8,357 nt of DNA from an uncultured Veillonella sp. (GTDB taxonomy: Bacteria; Bacillota; Negativicutes; Veillonellales; Veillonellaceae): contig URPV01000054.1 in assembly GCA_900549805.1 (NCBI GenBank), forward strand, positions 1 through 8,357. The letters are read 5' to 3'. This document shows positions 1 to 7,229 of the stretch, in pieces. Position 1 is the first letter of the stretch. Each line of letters opens with the position of its first letter. The notes beneath the pieces are model-generated. The model was not told the DNA's origin. It saw only the letters and a list, made by a program, of their open reading frames with translations, and did not search any database. Both the position numbers and the translations under genes were made by a program.

Positions 1-738
1 GATTATTTGGAGCGGGTTGTTCACTTTGATTTGGGACCATCGTTTCAATATGAAGGCCGGACTGTTAATGATATTATCAGTGAATCCTTCCCTGTATCTG
101 CTCAACTAGGGCTCATATCATTGGTTGTGGCTCTGGTTGGAGGTATTTTCTTTGGCGTCGTATCCGCTTGGAAACCTAATTCTTGGATTGATTACGGGGT
201 AAGCTTCTTTTCTACCTTAGGTATATCAGTACCGACCTTTATCATCGGAGCTCTCTTGGTTTACTATTTTGGGTTTGTCCTACCGATCTTTCCAGTAGCT
301 CTTTGGAAGGGACCTGCCTATGTAATTCTTCCTGTCTTGACCATGGCTGCGCAGCCGATGGCTTTTATCGCCCGCTTGATGCGGTCTGAGTTGGTAGAAA
401 CCTACAGCAAAGACTTTATTCGAACCGCCCGCGCTAAAGGCTTAAGCCCCCTAACCATCCTCTTTCGCCATGCCTTGGGGAATGCCATTTTGCCGGTAAT
501 CACTTATATCGGTCCCTTGACGGCTTCTCTCTTGACTGGGTCTTTTGTTGTAGAAACCATTTTTGCAATTCCAGGTCTAGGACGTTATTTCGTAACTTCC
601 ATTTATAACCGGGATTATACAGTTGTCTTGGGGATTACTATTTTTTTCTCAGCCCTGATTGTAGTCTTTAATCTCATCATTGATTTGATTTATCCTTTGA
701 TTGATCCACGGGTTAAATTAGAAGCGGAGGAAGACTAA
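1..738 (+). CDS. oppB: Oligopeptide ABC transporter permease OppB (5' partial)
   Basis: Inner-membrane permease subunit that pairs with OppC to form the peptide channel of an Opp/Dpp-type ABC importer. The reading frame is open from base 1, and 245 residues are visible. Family members are about 305-340 residues, so the first membrane helix and part of the periplasmic region lie upstream of the window; the TTG at base 7 is internal, not a start. Visible hallmarks are DLGPS followed by GRTV near residues 10-22, and five further hydrophobic segments at roughly 36-57, 69-97, 106-125, 162-188 and 208-234. The cytoplasmic EAA coupling loop at about 140-165 contains RTARAKGLSPL and contacts an ATPase. 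IPGLGR lies at about 190-195, and the family ending LIDPRVKL is near the C-terminus. The stop codon overlaps the oppC start by one base (TAATG). Opp and Dpp permeases cannot be separated reliably by eye, so the symbol is a best fit. Confidence 0.94.
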   Translation, partial: DYLERVVHFDLGPSFQYEGRTVNDIISESFPVSAQLGLISLVVALVGGIFFGVVSAWKPNSWIDYGVSFFSTLGISVPTFIIGALLVYYFGFVLPIFPVALWKGPAYVILPVLTMAAQPMAFIARLMRSELVETYSKDFIRTARAKGLSPLTILFRHALGNAILPVITYIGPLTASLLTGSFVVETIFAIPGLGRYFVTSIYNRDYTVVLGITIFFSALIVVFNLIIDLIYPLIDPRVKLEAEED

Positions 739-1640
739 TGGAATCGCATGATTTTTTGCCTCTACCTGAGAAGGATCGGCACCTAGAAGAGACCTTTAGG
801 CCTCGTCCTTCTGCTTGGCAGCGATTAGCCATGAATAAATTGGCTTTACTGGGGCTTTTTATTATTTTCCTCGTCCTAGCTTGGGCTATTATCGGTCCCT
901 TCCTATCGCCATACTCCTATGCGGATCAAAACCTCTTAGCTACCAATCAGGGGCCTAGCCTAAGTCATTGGTTTGGTACGGACAGCTTGGGACGGGACTT
1001 ATATACGAGGGTTTTATATGGCGCCCGTATATCCTTGCTTATAGGTATTGTGGCGGCTCTCATCAATTTCTTTATAGGCGCACTCTATGGTGGCATTGCT
1101 GGTTTTGTAGGGGGCAGCGTAGACCGTTGCATGATGGCAGTAGTGGATATCCTGTATGGGATTCCTCTTCTACTCTATGTAATTCTACTTATGGTAGTAT
1201 TGGGGCCAGGTTTAGTATCTATTTTTTTGGCTCTGGGTATAGCCTATTGGTTAACTATGGCCCGCATTGTCCGCTCTCAAATTATGAAAATCAAGACAGA
1301 AGACTATGTGACTGCAGCTGTTACTATGGGGCTTCCCAAGTGGCGAATCTTGGTGCGCCATATTTTACCTAACTGCTTAGGGCCTATTATAGTGACAATG
1401 ACTTTGGCTATTCCAGATGCTATTTTTACAGAAGCCTTTCTATCCTTTATTGGATTAGGCGTAGCGGCACCTATGGCTTCATGGGGTGTCTTGGCGTCTG
1501 AGGGAATCAATGCTATGCGGTCCTATCCCTATCAATTACTGTTCCCTGCCGTGGCTATCTCTATTACCATGTTGGGTTTTACCTTCTTGGGTGATGGTCT
1601 ACGAGCGGCCATGGATCCTAAGGAAGGAGGTCGCTTATGA
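738..1640 (+). CDS. oppC: Oligopeptide ABC transporter permease OppC
   Basis: Second permease subunit of the peptide importer, 300 residues, a normal full length for OppC/DppC. The N-terminal cytoplasmic tail (about 1-33) ends in the family-typical segment AWQRLAMNKLALLG, followed by a first membrane helix at about 35-57. The diagnostic OppC/DppC motif FGTDSLGRD is at 79-87, followed by LYTRVLYGARISL. The EAA loop that docks on the ATPase is at about 189-212 and contains AAVTMGLPKW then RHILPN. Further hydrophobic segments follow to about 288, and the C-terminal LGDGLRAAMDP is typical. The ATG at 738 shares a base with the oppB stop and has GGAGG at 726-730, seven bases upstream, which supports this start and translational coupling. 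The stop overlaps the oppD start as ATGA. Nothing looks degraded. Confidence 0.96.
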   Translation: MESHDFLPLPEKDRHLEETFRPRPSAWQRLAMNKLALLGLFIIFLVLAWAIIGPFLSPYSYADQNLLATNQGPSLSHWFGTDSLGRDLYTRVLYGARISLLIGIVAALINFFIGALYGGIAGFVGGSVDRCMMAVVDILYGIPLLLYVILLMVVLGPGLVSIFLALGIAYWLTMARIVRSQIMKIKTEDYVTAAVTMGLPKWRILVRHILPNCLGPIIVTMTLAIPDAIFTEAFLSFIGLGVAAPMASWGVLASEGINAMRSYPYQLLFPAVAISITMLGFTFLGDGLRAAMDPKEGGRL

Positions 1641-2647
1641 AAAATTTGCTTATTGATGTATCCAATCTATCGGTTATGGTAGATACCTTTTCAGGCCCTT
1701 TCCAGGTTGTACGGCACATGGATTTACAGTTGAGAAGAGGGGAAATAGTGGGTTTGGTAGGGGAATCTGGCTCTGGTAAGTCGATGACATTAGCCTCTTT
1801 TATGAGCCTGCATGATCCGGACAAGACCCATACCAAGGGAGACCGACTTCACATTTTAGGGCATGATTGCTTAGCTTTTATAGAGGAGGACTGGCGATTA
1901 CTGCGTGGCCATCAAGTGGCTATGATCTTTCAGGACCCAATGACGGCACTTAATCCTATTCTATCAATTGGCCAACAATTGATGGAAATCATGCCAAAGG
2001 GGCAGGCCAGTATGAGCAAGGCAATAGAATTACTGACTCAAGTAGGCCTTACGGACCCAGCGCGGAGGGTTAGTCAATACCCTTATGAACTATCAGGAGG
2101 GATGCGCCAACGGGTAGTTATCGCTATGGCTTTAGCTGGCCAGCCTAAGATACTTTTAGCAGATGAACCAACAACGGCTTTGGATGTGACTACGGAGGCA
2201 CAAATTCTCCATCTCCTACAGGGTTTGGTAAGAAAAAGTGGCCTTGGATTAGTCTTTGTATCTCATAATTTGCGTGTAGTGAGTCAGCTTTGTGACCGTG
2301 TTATGGTTATGTATGCGGGCCAGTGGGTAGAAAAAGGACCGGTGGAAAGTGTTTTTTTCCGACCTAAACATCCTTACACCCAAGCGCTCTTAGGGGCTTT
2401 GCCCCAAGGGAAACAGAAGGGACAATTGAAAGCTATTCCAGGGCGGGCACCAGACTTGGCTAATCTGCCAAAAGGTTGTCCATTCTATCCTCGTTGCTCG
2501 CATGCCATGCAGATATGTGCTCAAGAGGAAGCGCCTATTGAAATACTTAGTCTAGGGGATAAGGAGCATAGTATTCGTTGTTGGTTGCCAGCTTCAGAAA
2601 GGGAGTGGAAGCATGAATCACTTGTGGGAGACGGAGGGTCTCAATAA
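1637..2647 (+). CDS. oppD: Oligopeptide ABC transporter ATPase OppD
   Basis: Cytoplasmic ATPase that, with OppF, drives peptide import; 336 residues, normal for OppD/DppD. All ABC motifs are present in order: Walker A GESGSGKS at 42-49, Q-loop Gln99 in MIFQDP, signature LSGGMRQR at 152-159, Walker B ILLADEP with Asp176/Glu177, D-loop ALDV at 181-184, and switch His210 in VSHN. The peptide-transporter-specific C-terminal extension begins at HPYTQALLGALP (about 245-256). It carries four cysteines, Cys281, Cys287, Cys294 and Cys315, in the CPFYPRC pattern that binds a [4Fe-4S] cluster in structurally characterised OppD/DppD proteins. The start is fixed by AAGGAGG at 1624-1630, six bases before the ATG, and by the 4-nt ATGA overlap with oppC. 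The 3' end overlaps oppF by 35 nt. The residue after the switch His is Asn rather than the commoner Asp, a tolerated variation. Confidence 0.96.
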   Translation: MKNLLIDVSNLSVMVDTFSGPFQVVRHMDLQLRRGEIVGLVGESGSGKSMTLASFMSLHDPDKTHTKGDRLHILGHDCLAFIEEDWRLLRGHQVAMIFQDPMTALNPILSIGQQLMEIMPKGQASMSKAIELLTQVGLTDPARRVSQYPYELSGGMRQRVVIAMALAGQPKILLADEPTTALDVTTEAQILHLLQGLVRKSGLGLVFVSHNLRVVSQLCDRVMVMYAGQWVEKGPVESVFFRPKHPYTQALLGALPQGKQKGQLKAIPGRAPDLANLPKGCPFYPRCSHAMQICAQEEAPIEILSLGDKEHSIRCWLPASEREWKHESLVGDGGSQ

Positions 2648-3560
2648 AGAATTCTCAGTGAAAAGCTCCTGGTGGAAGCCAGCCCAAAAGGTATATGCCT
2701 TACATGACATCAATCTGTACCAAGATGTTGGCGAGACCTTGGGTCTAGTAGGAGAGTCGGGCTGTGGTAAATCCACGTTAGGTAAAGTCCTTATGGGCCT
2801 CTATAAGCCTACAGCGGGACAAGTCTATCTGCAGGGGCATATGATAGAGGGCGTAAGAGATCGGCAGCGTATTGTCAAATCTATGCAGATGGTCTTTCAA
2901 GATCCTTTGGCGTCCTTAAATCCACGGATGACTGTTTTTGATATCTTAGAGGAGCCGCTTAAGGTCCATGGACAGTTGAATAAGGCGGATCGCTATAATC
3001 GGGTGATGGCTACCTTAGAACAGGTAGGTCTTTCTAAGATCTATAGTAATCGCTATGCTCATGAATTCTCTGGTGGTCAACGCCAACGTGTGGGCATAGC
3101 GAGAGCTCTTATCATGGACCCTGCTTGTATCATCTGCGATGAGCCGATATCTGCCTTAGATGTATCTATTCAGGTGCAAATAGTAAAACTTTTGGAGCGG
3201 CTCCAGGAAGAGAAAAATATGGCCTATCTCTTTATCTCTCATGACCTTAACATGGTTCGTTATTTGAGCCAGCGTATAGCGGTCATGTATTTGGGGATGA
3301 TTATGGAAGAGGGACGAGCAGAAGAACTTTATAGTCGGCCATATCATCCTTATACCCAAGCCCTTATGGCTCTCAATAAGCCAATCGGTCCAGGGCAAAC
3401 CATAGAGCTTGGCCTTAGGGGTGATGTACCAAGTCCTTTAGATCCCCCTTCCGGATGCCTCTTTCATACGCGCTGTCCAAGGGCTAGTCAGATCTGTAGT
3501 CAAGTACGGCCTACATTAGTGGATATAGATGGACGGAGGCTGGCCTGCCATCATGTTTAA
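2613..3560 (+). CDS. oppF: Oligopeptide ABC transporter ATPase OppF
   Basis: Second cytoplasmic ATPase of the importer, 315 residues, the usual OppF/DppF size. Its motifs are Walker A GESGCGKST at 47-55, Q-loop Gln96 in MVFQDP, signature FSGGQRQR at 152-159, Walker B with Asp176/Glu177 in CDEP, D-loop ALDVS, and switch His210 in FISHD. Both catalytic Glu and switch His are kept in OppD and OppF, so both ATP sites look competent. The C-terminal oligopeptide/dipeptide extension has HPYTQALM at about 245-252 and four cysteines (Cys282, Cys288, Cys295, Cys312) arranged as in the [4Fe-4S]-binding tails of this family. The ATG at 2613 lies inside the end of oppD, with GGGAG at 2601-2605 seven bases upstream. 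The LWETEGLNKEF opening matches the usual first beta-strand of OppF, so the 35-nt overlap is probably real. A gap of about 110 nt follows. Confidence 0.95.
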   Translation: MNHLWETEGLNKEFSVKSSWWKPAQKVYALHDINLYQDVGETLGLVGESGCGKSTLGKVLMGLYKPTAGQVYLQGHMIEGVRDRQRIVKSMQMVFQDPLASLNPRMTVFDILEEPLKVHGQLNKADRYNRVMATLEQVGLSKIYSNRYAHEFSGGQRQRVGIARALIMDPACIICDEPISALDVSIQVQIVKLLERLQEEKNMAYLFISHDLNMVRYLSQRIAVMYLGMIMEEGRAEELYSRPYHPYTQALMALNKPIGPGQTIELGLRGDVPSPLDPPSGCLFHTRCPRASQICSQVRPTLVDIDGRRLACHHV

Positions 3561-3670
3561 ATTGATCTAGGGATGAAGCTTAACTAGTAAGGCTTGATAA
3601 ATAATAACTCATTCAAATAAGAAGATATAAAGATTTGTGTGTTGATAGGACTTGTGTGTGGGGGGATACT
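3561..3670 (+). other. Intergenic gap between oppF and the serine hydrolase, possible internal promoter
   Basis: This is the longest non-coding stretch in the window and is visibly AT-richer than the genes. It holds an imperfect 7-bp hairpin (AAGCTTA at 3576-3582 against TAAGGCTT at 3588-3595, one bulged G) with no T-run after it, so it is not a convincing terminator. TATAAA at 3626-3631 resembles a -10 element. The nearest good -35 lookalike, TTGATA at 3594-3599, is 26 bases away, too far for a standard sigma-70 type promoter. The gap may carry a weak internal promoter or an mRNA processing site, but the sequence does not settle this. Confidence 0.3.
3660..3665 (+). promoter_or_regulatory. 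Ribosome binding site deciding the serine hydrolase start
   Basis: A run of six G bases sits five bases before the ATG at 3671 and can pair with the anti-Shine-Dalgarno sequence. The only longer in-frame candidate, TTG at 3635, has no purine-rich site before it and would add twelve residues (Cys- and Trp-containing) that do not resemble the family N-terminus. The ATG is therefore preferred. Confidence 0.55.
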
Positions 3671-4498
3671 ATGGATTTACAGATCATAGGCCAAGCCTTG
3701 GCCAAAGAAATTGAAGCTTGGATGCCACAAGCTCTCGCTGAGGGAAGGGTATCTTATTATGTGGGGCGCTTGGATGAAGAAGCTCCTATGGAGACCATTG
3801 CCGCGCGCCATGAGCATATGGTTCATGCTGGTGCAAGTATTGTTAAGACCTTGGTTATGGAATACCTATTTCACTTGGCTCAAGAAGGTCAGTTGGATCT
3901 AGAGGATTCTTTATCCATTCATAGGGTTCCCCCTGTAGAGGGAGGCGGTGCCATCCAGGAATTGGTAGGTAATCATGCGTTTACCTACTTGGAACTTTGC
4001 CGTCTTATGATGGTTTTATCAGATAATTGGGCTACCAATCTCCTTCTGCAGGCTTTGGGCGTTGAAGAAATTAATGGCCGGGCAGAAGAGTTGGGGCTAG
4101 AAGTTTTTCAAATCCAACGCTTTATGATGGACAGCCGAGCTCGTAAGGAAGGTCGTGAAAATCGTATTACTGCTTATGAAGTGGCTAAACTTTATGACCA
4201 CCTTTACCATTTGAAAGACCATTCTGCCTATGGCAAAGAAATGTGGCGAATCTTAGGCCGCCAACAATTTCGCGACCATATCCCCTTCCACTGGGGGGAA
4301 GACGTACCCTTTTATCATAAGACCGGCTGTCTAGAGCGGGTAGAACATGATGGCGGCGTGTATATGTCACTTCATGGAGATTATGTCTTGGTTATTCTTA
4401 TTAGTGATGTTGACAATGACGTAGCCATTGATGGTTCGGCTCAACTGGGCCATATGATGCGGGAGTTTTTAGATGATCGATTGCCCCAAGTCTATTAA
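3671..4498 (+). CDS. Cytoplasmic serine hydrolase, class A beta-lactamase-like fold
   Basis: Serine hydrolase of the penicillin-recognising superfamily (class A beta-lactamase related), 275 residues from the preferred ATG. It shows SxxK as Ser56-Ile-Val-Lys59 (nucleophile and general base), SDN at 117-119, and KTG at 217-219 on the beta-strand lining the active site. The spacing is right for this fold. Where true class A beta-lactamases carry Glu166 in the omega loop, this protein reads QRFMMDSRARKEGREN (about 149-164), so Glu166 appears replaced (Met152 by my alignment). This suggests a peptidase, esterase or amidase rather than an efficient beta-lactamase. The N-terminus (MDLQIIGQALAKEIEAW) is amphipathic and charged, with no signal peptide or membrane anchor, so the product should be cytoplasmic, unlike beta-lactamases and penicillin-binding proteins. 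Its position between the importer ATPase and the binding protein suggests it acts on imported peptides. The substrate is unknown. Confidence 0.85.
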   Translation: MDLQIIGQALAKEIEAWMPQALAEGRVSYYVGRLDEEAPMETIAARHEHMVHAGASIVKTLVMEYLFHLAQEGQLDLEDSLSIHRVPPVEGGGAIQELVGNHAFTYLELCRLMMVLSDNWATNLLLQALGVEEINGRAEELGLEVFQIQRFMMDSRARKEGRENRITAYEVAKLYDHLYHLKDHSAYGKEMWRILGRQQFRDHIPFHWGEDVPFYHKTGCLERVEHDGGVYMSLHGDYVLVILISDVDNDVAIDGSAQLGHMMREFLDDRLPQVY

Positions 4499-4515
4499 TC
4501 ACTAGTTATGTATGA

Positions 4516-4527
4516 TGAGGTAGAGGC
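4516..4527 (+). promoter_or_regulatory. Ribosome binding site favouring the 4529 start of oppA
   Basis: Purine-rich GAGGTAGAGG lies just before the ATG at 4529, with its first GAGG nine bases upstream. The alternative ATG at 4508 is preceded by AATCACTAGTT, with no Shine-Dalgarno match, and would place acidic residues (MYDEVEA) before the signal peptide, which is unfavourable for export. Confidence 0.6.
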
Positions 4528-4528
4528 C

Positions 4529-6136
4529 ATGAATAGGAAAATTATATGTCTACTATTTCTTGTGGGGCTAGCCGTCCTCCTTGGCCTCATCTGCCTAGGA
4601 CGGGCAGAACGGGCAGCTGATCCAGACCCAAACTTGATTCGCTATGCATTAGAGCAGGAACCAGCGAGTTTGGATCCGGCTAAGTCCACAACCTTACCAG
4701 AATCGACTGTAGAACTACAAATCTTTGAAGGCTTGACCCGACTAGATAAAGATAATCAGCCACAGCCTGCAGCGGCACGGTCTTGGGATATTTCTCCAGA
4801 TGGAAAAACCTATACCTTCCACCTACGGCAAGGCATGACCTGGTCTAATGGGGATGCGCTTACAGCACAGGACTTTGCCTATGCTTGGTTGCGGGCTTTG
4901 AACCCCGATACCGGTGCTGATAACGCCTATATGCTTTATGCAATTAAAAATGGGGAGGCCTATAATAGTGGTAAAGCCACTGAGAACACTGTAGGGATTA
5001 AGGTTCTTGACCAAGAGACCCTGGTAGTGACACTAGAAGAACCAACGCCCTATTTCTTGAGCTTAACCGCCTTTCATGCCTATTATCCATTAGATCGAAA
5101 GGTGGTGGAAGCGCATCCTAAGGACTGGGCTAGTCGGCCGGAAACCCTTGTGGGGAATGGGCCCTATAAGATGACCGCTTGGAAACATAGTGGGGATATG
5201 CATTTTGTTAAAAACGAAAGCTATTGGGATGCCAAGTCTGTAAAAACGCAAGCGATGTACTGGCCTATTTCAGAGTCATCCTCGACTCGGTTGACCTTGG
5301 TTGAAGGGGGCGAAGCAGATCTGATGGTGGAACCACCAAGCCTAGATCAAGATAGATTGACCAAGGCTGGCCTCTACAAGGTAAGCCCTATGTTGGGGAA
5401 TTATTACTATGTATTTAATGTAACGGCCCCACCAGTTAATGATCCGCGAGTTCGAAAGGCCTTATCCATGGTCATTGATCGAAAAGCCATTGTGGATCAT
5501 GTTATTCATGGAGGTAAGAGCCCTGCCTATGCCTTTATTCCTCCGGGGATAATAGAAAGTACGACAGGAAAGGATTTCCGCCAGCAAGGTGGCGATTATG
5601 TTGAGGAAAATATAGCACAGGCTAAGGCTCTATTAAAAGAAGCCGGTTATGATAAAGATCATCCACTACCAGCTATTACTATTCTGTATAACACCAATGA
5701 GATGCATAAAGCTGTGGCTGAAGCAGTACAGGAAAGATGGAAGGACACTTTAGGGGTAGATGCTATCCTACAAAATCAAGAGTCTAAAGTATTCTTGGCT
5801 AGCCGCCAAGAAGGTCACTATCAAGTGGCCCGTGCTTCTTGGGTGGCGGATTTCGAAGATCCTATTAACTTCTTAGAAGTCTTTTCCGCAGAGGATAACG
5901 ATAGCCAGTACCACAATCCAGCCTATAATGACCTCATCATGTCAATCAAGAAGACCCAAGATCCAAGTCGGCGCTATCAACTTATGCATCAGGCAGAAGA
6001 GATGATTTTCCAAGATGCCCTGGTCATTCCTTTTTACTATACATCTCAACCCTATGTGGTATCACCGCGTTTAACGGGGTACTTCATTACTAATATGGGC
6101 CTTATTGATTTTAAAGGGGCCTATCAAGCCTATTGA
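4529..6136 (+). CDS. oppA: Oligopeptide-binding protein OppA (SBP family 5)
   Basis: Extracytoplasmic solute-binding protein that captures peptides and delivers them to OppBC; 535 residues, typical for cluster C binding proteins. Family signatures in order: LEQEPASLDPAKS near 41-53, FEGLTRLD at 66-73, PDGKTYTFHLRQGMTWSNGD at 90-109, AIKNGEAYNSG at 138-148, VGNGPYKM at 208-215, and DPRVRKALSMVIDR at 305-318. RASWVADFEDP at 435-445 matches the OppA segment whose Asp (here Asp441) binds the peptide alpha-amino group. The resemblance is to the OppA/MppA branch. The N-terminus has Arg-Lys then a hydrophobic core (about 5-24), a clear export signal. No canonical lipobox is visible: the Cys at 22 is preceded by GLI, not L-(A/S/T)-(G/A). 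It may be signal-peptidase-I cleaved, an unusual lipoprotein, or left membrane-anchored. The ATG at 4508 lacks a ribosome binding site, while 4529 has a GAGG-type site at 4516-4519, so 4529 is chosen. Confidence 0.93.
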   Translation: MNRKIICLLFLVGLAVLLGLICLGRAERAADPDPNLIRYALEQEPASLDPAKSTTLPESTVELQIFEGLTRLDKDNQPQPAAARSWDISPDGKTYTFHLRQGMTWSNGDALTAQDFAYAWLRALNPDTGADNAYMLYAIKNGEAYNSGKATENTVGIKVLDQETLVVTLEEPTPYFLSLTAFHAYYPLDRKVVEAHPKDWASRPETLVGNGPYKMTAWKHSGDMHFVKNESYWDAKSVKTQAMYWPISESSSTRLTLVEGGEADLMVEPPSLDQDRLTKAGLYKVSPMLGNYYYVFNVTAPPVNDPRVRKALSMVIDRKAIVDHVIHGGKSPAYAFIPPGIIESTTGKDFRQQGGDYVEENIAQAKALLKEAGYDKDHPLPAITILYNTNEMHKAVAEAVQERWKDTLGVDAILQNQESKVFLASRQEGHYQVARASWVADFEDPINFLEVFSAEDNDSQYHNPAYNDLIMSIKKTQDPSRRYQLMHQAEEMIFQDALVIPFYYTSQPYVVSPRLTGYFITNMGLIDFKGAYQAY

Positions 6137-6190
6137 GCTTGCTTAGGGCAGGAATAGGTGTCAGCGACTTTTATTTTTATCTGTAAATCC

Positions 6191-6197
6191 AAGGAGG
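6191..6197 (+). promoter_or_regulatory. Strong ribosome binding site of the LD-carboxypeptidase gene
   Basis: A full AAGGAGG lies six bases before the ATG at 6204. It directly abuts the ATG at 6198, leaving no spacing, so that upstream ATG (which would add Met-Thr) cannot be the functional start. Confidence 0.85.
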
Positions 6198-6203
6198 ATG
6201 ACT

Positions 6204-7193
6204 ATGGATTGGATAGTGCCTAAGAGACTTCACAAGGGGATGACCCTAGCCTTTCTAGCACCTGCCTCAGCCTGCCAGGAGGACCTGGATCTGGTGAAGG
6301 CTATTTGCCAGGAGCGGGGCTACCAAGTCATCTTTTCTCCTTCCTGTTACGGGCAGGGCCTCTATGGGGGATCAGAAGAAGAGATGATGGAAGAAATTAA
6401 TAGTCTATTTAGGGATCCTTCCGTCCATGCAATTATTTGTGCCCGTGGTGGGTATGGGACAATGCGATACCTAGATAAGATTGACTTTGCCGCCATCCGC
6501 CAGAACCCTAAGGCATTTGTGGGATATAGTGATATTACAGCACTCCACCTGGCCATTCAGAAGAAGAGTCAGTTGGTTACCTTTCATGGCCCTATGGTAG
6601 TGGACTGGTGCAAGGCTAAGGACCTATCTAAGGCCGGCTCACAAGAAGCCATGAAATCTTACCAGGAGGATCTTGACCAACTCTTCCAAACTCTAGAGGG
6701 GCAGGTACGGATTATAGAACCCTTGCCGGAACCGCCAAGGGGGCATATCGGAACCCAGTTGGGAGAAGGTCGACTTATAGGTGGCAATATGACACTAATT
6801 GCTATGATGGGGGGAACTCCTTATGGCTTGGACTCCTATAGTCGAGAAGAATTAGAATCCATGATCCTCTTTCTAGAGGATGTAGGAGAGGCCCCTTACA
6901 AGCTAGATCGTATGCTGCAGCAATTGAGAATTCAGGGCGTCTTAGGTGCCATTAAGGGTGTTGCTCTAGGTACCTTTAGAGACTGCCAGGGGGACCCTGA
7001 TGAGGCTAGTTATGATATTGGCTACCAGGTCCTCCGCTATATGGAAGAGGGGCGGCCTGAAGAGGCAGATCCTCCCTTTGTCTGCTACCTACCTACAGGT
7101 CATGGGACCCCTCATGTGACCCTACCCTTAGGTGGACTAGTTAGTTTTCGCTATATTGCCAATACCTTCCTCTTACAGCCCTATACTAAGTAG
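6204..7193 (+). CDS. ldcA: LD-carboxypeptidase, peptidase family S66
   Basis: Cytoplasmic serine peptidase of family S66 (LdcA/YkfA/MccF), 329 residues, normal for the family. LdcA-type members remove the terminal D-Ala from the L,D bond of muropeptide tetrapeptides during cell-wall recycling; MccF-type members cleave microcin C-like peptide-nucleotides. The Ser-Glu-His triad is visible: Ser109 in GYSDIT (107-112), Glu225 in FLEDVGEAPYKLDRML (223-238), and His300 in GHG (299-301). RGGYG at 81-85, HGPM at 128-131 and GGNMTLI at 193-199 are further family landmarks. There is no signal peptide, consistent with cytoplasmic action on imported peptides. The gene starts 67 bases after oppA, with no clear terminator between, so co-transcription is likely. 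The neighbouring peptide importer favours a YkfA/LdcA role, since B. subtilis ykfA sits beside the dpp importer. MccF-like immunity cannot be excluded without phylogeny. The symbol is therefore provisional. Confidence 0.9.
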   Translation: MDWIVPKRLHKGMTLAFLAPASACQEDLDLVKAICQERGYQVIFSPSCYGQGLYGGSEEEMMEEINSLFRDPSVHAIICARGGYGTMRYLDKIDFAAIRQNPKAFVGYSDITALHLAIQKKSQLVTFHGPMVVDWCKAKDLSKAGSQEAMKSYQEDLDQLFQTLEGQVRIIEPLPEPPRGHIGTQLGEGRLIGGNMTLIAMMGGTPYGLDSYSREELESMILFLEDVGEAPYKLDRMLQQLRIQGVLGAIKGVALGTFRDCQGDPDEASYDIGYQVLRYMEEGRPEEADPPFVCYLPTGHGTPHVTLPLGGLVSFRYIANTFLLQPYTK

Positions 7194-7229
7194 TCCATAA
7201 GTTGTTCGCCTAATGAAAGAAAGAGACCT

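Noticed and set aside
7..738. TTG at base 7 as the start of a short OppB.
   Set aside because: The frame is open to base 1, and the protein would lack the first membrane helix that the family requires. The window edge explains the truncation.
968..1372. 134-codon plus-strand open frame inside oppC.
   Set aside because: It is an out-of-frame shadow rich in Trp, Cys and Tyr. The oppC frame carries the FGTDSLGRD and EAA motifs.
3671..4498. Calling the serine hydrolase a beta-lactamase resistance gene.
   Set aside because: It has no signal peptide and the omega-loop Glu is absent. The SxxK/SDN/KTG motifs are shared with peptidases and esterases, so resistance is not supported.
6125..6141. Perfect 5-bp inverted repeat CAAGC/GCTTG spanning the oppA stop codon, as a terminator.
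   Set aside because: The stem is short and no T-run follows directly. The T-rich stretch (about 6170-6180) is some 30 bases later, with only a 3-bp GTC/GAC hairpin before it.
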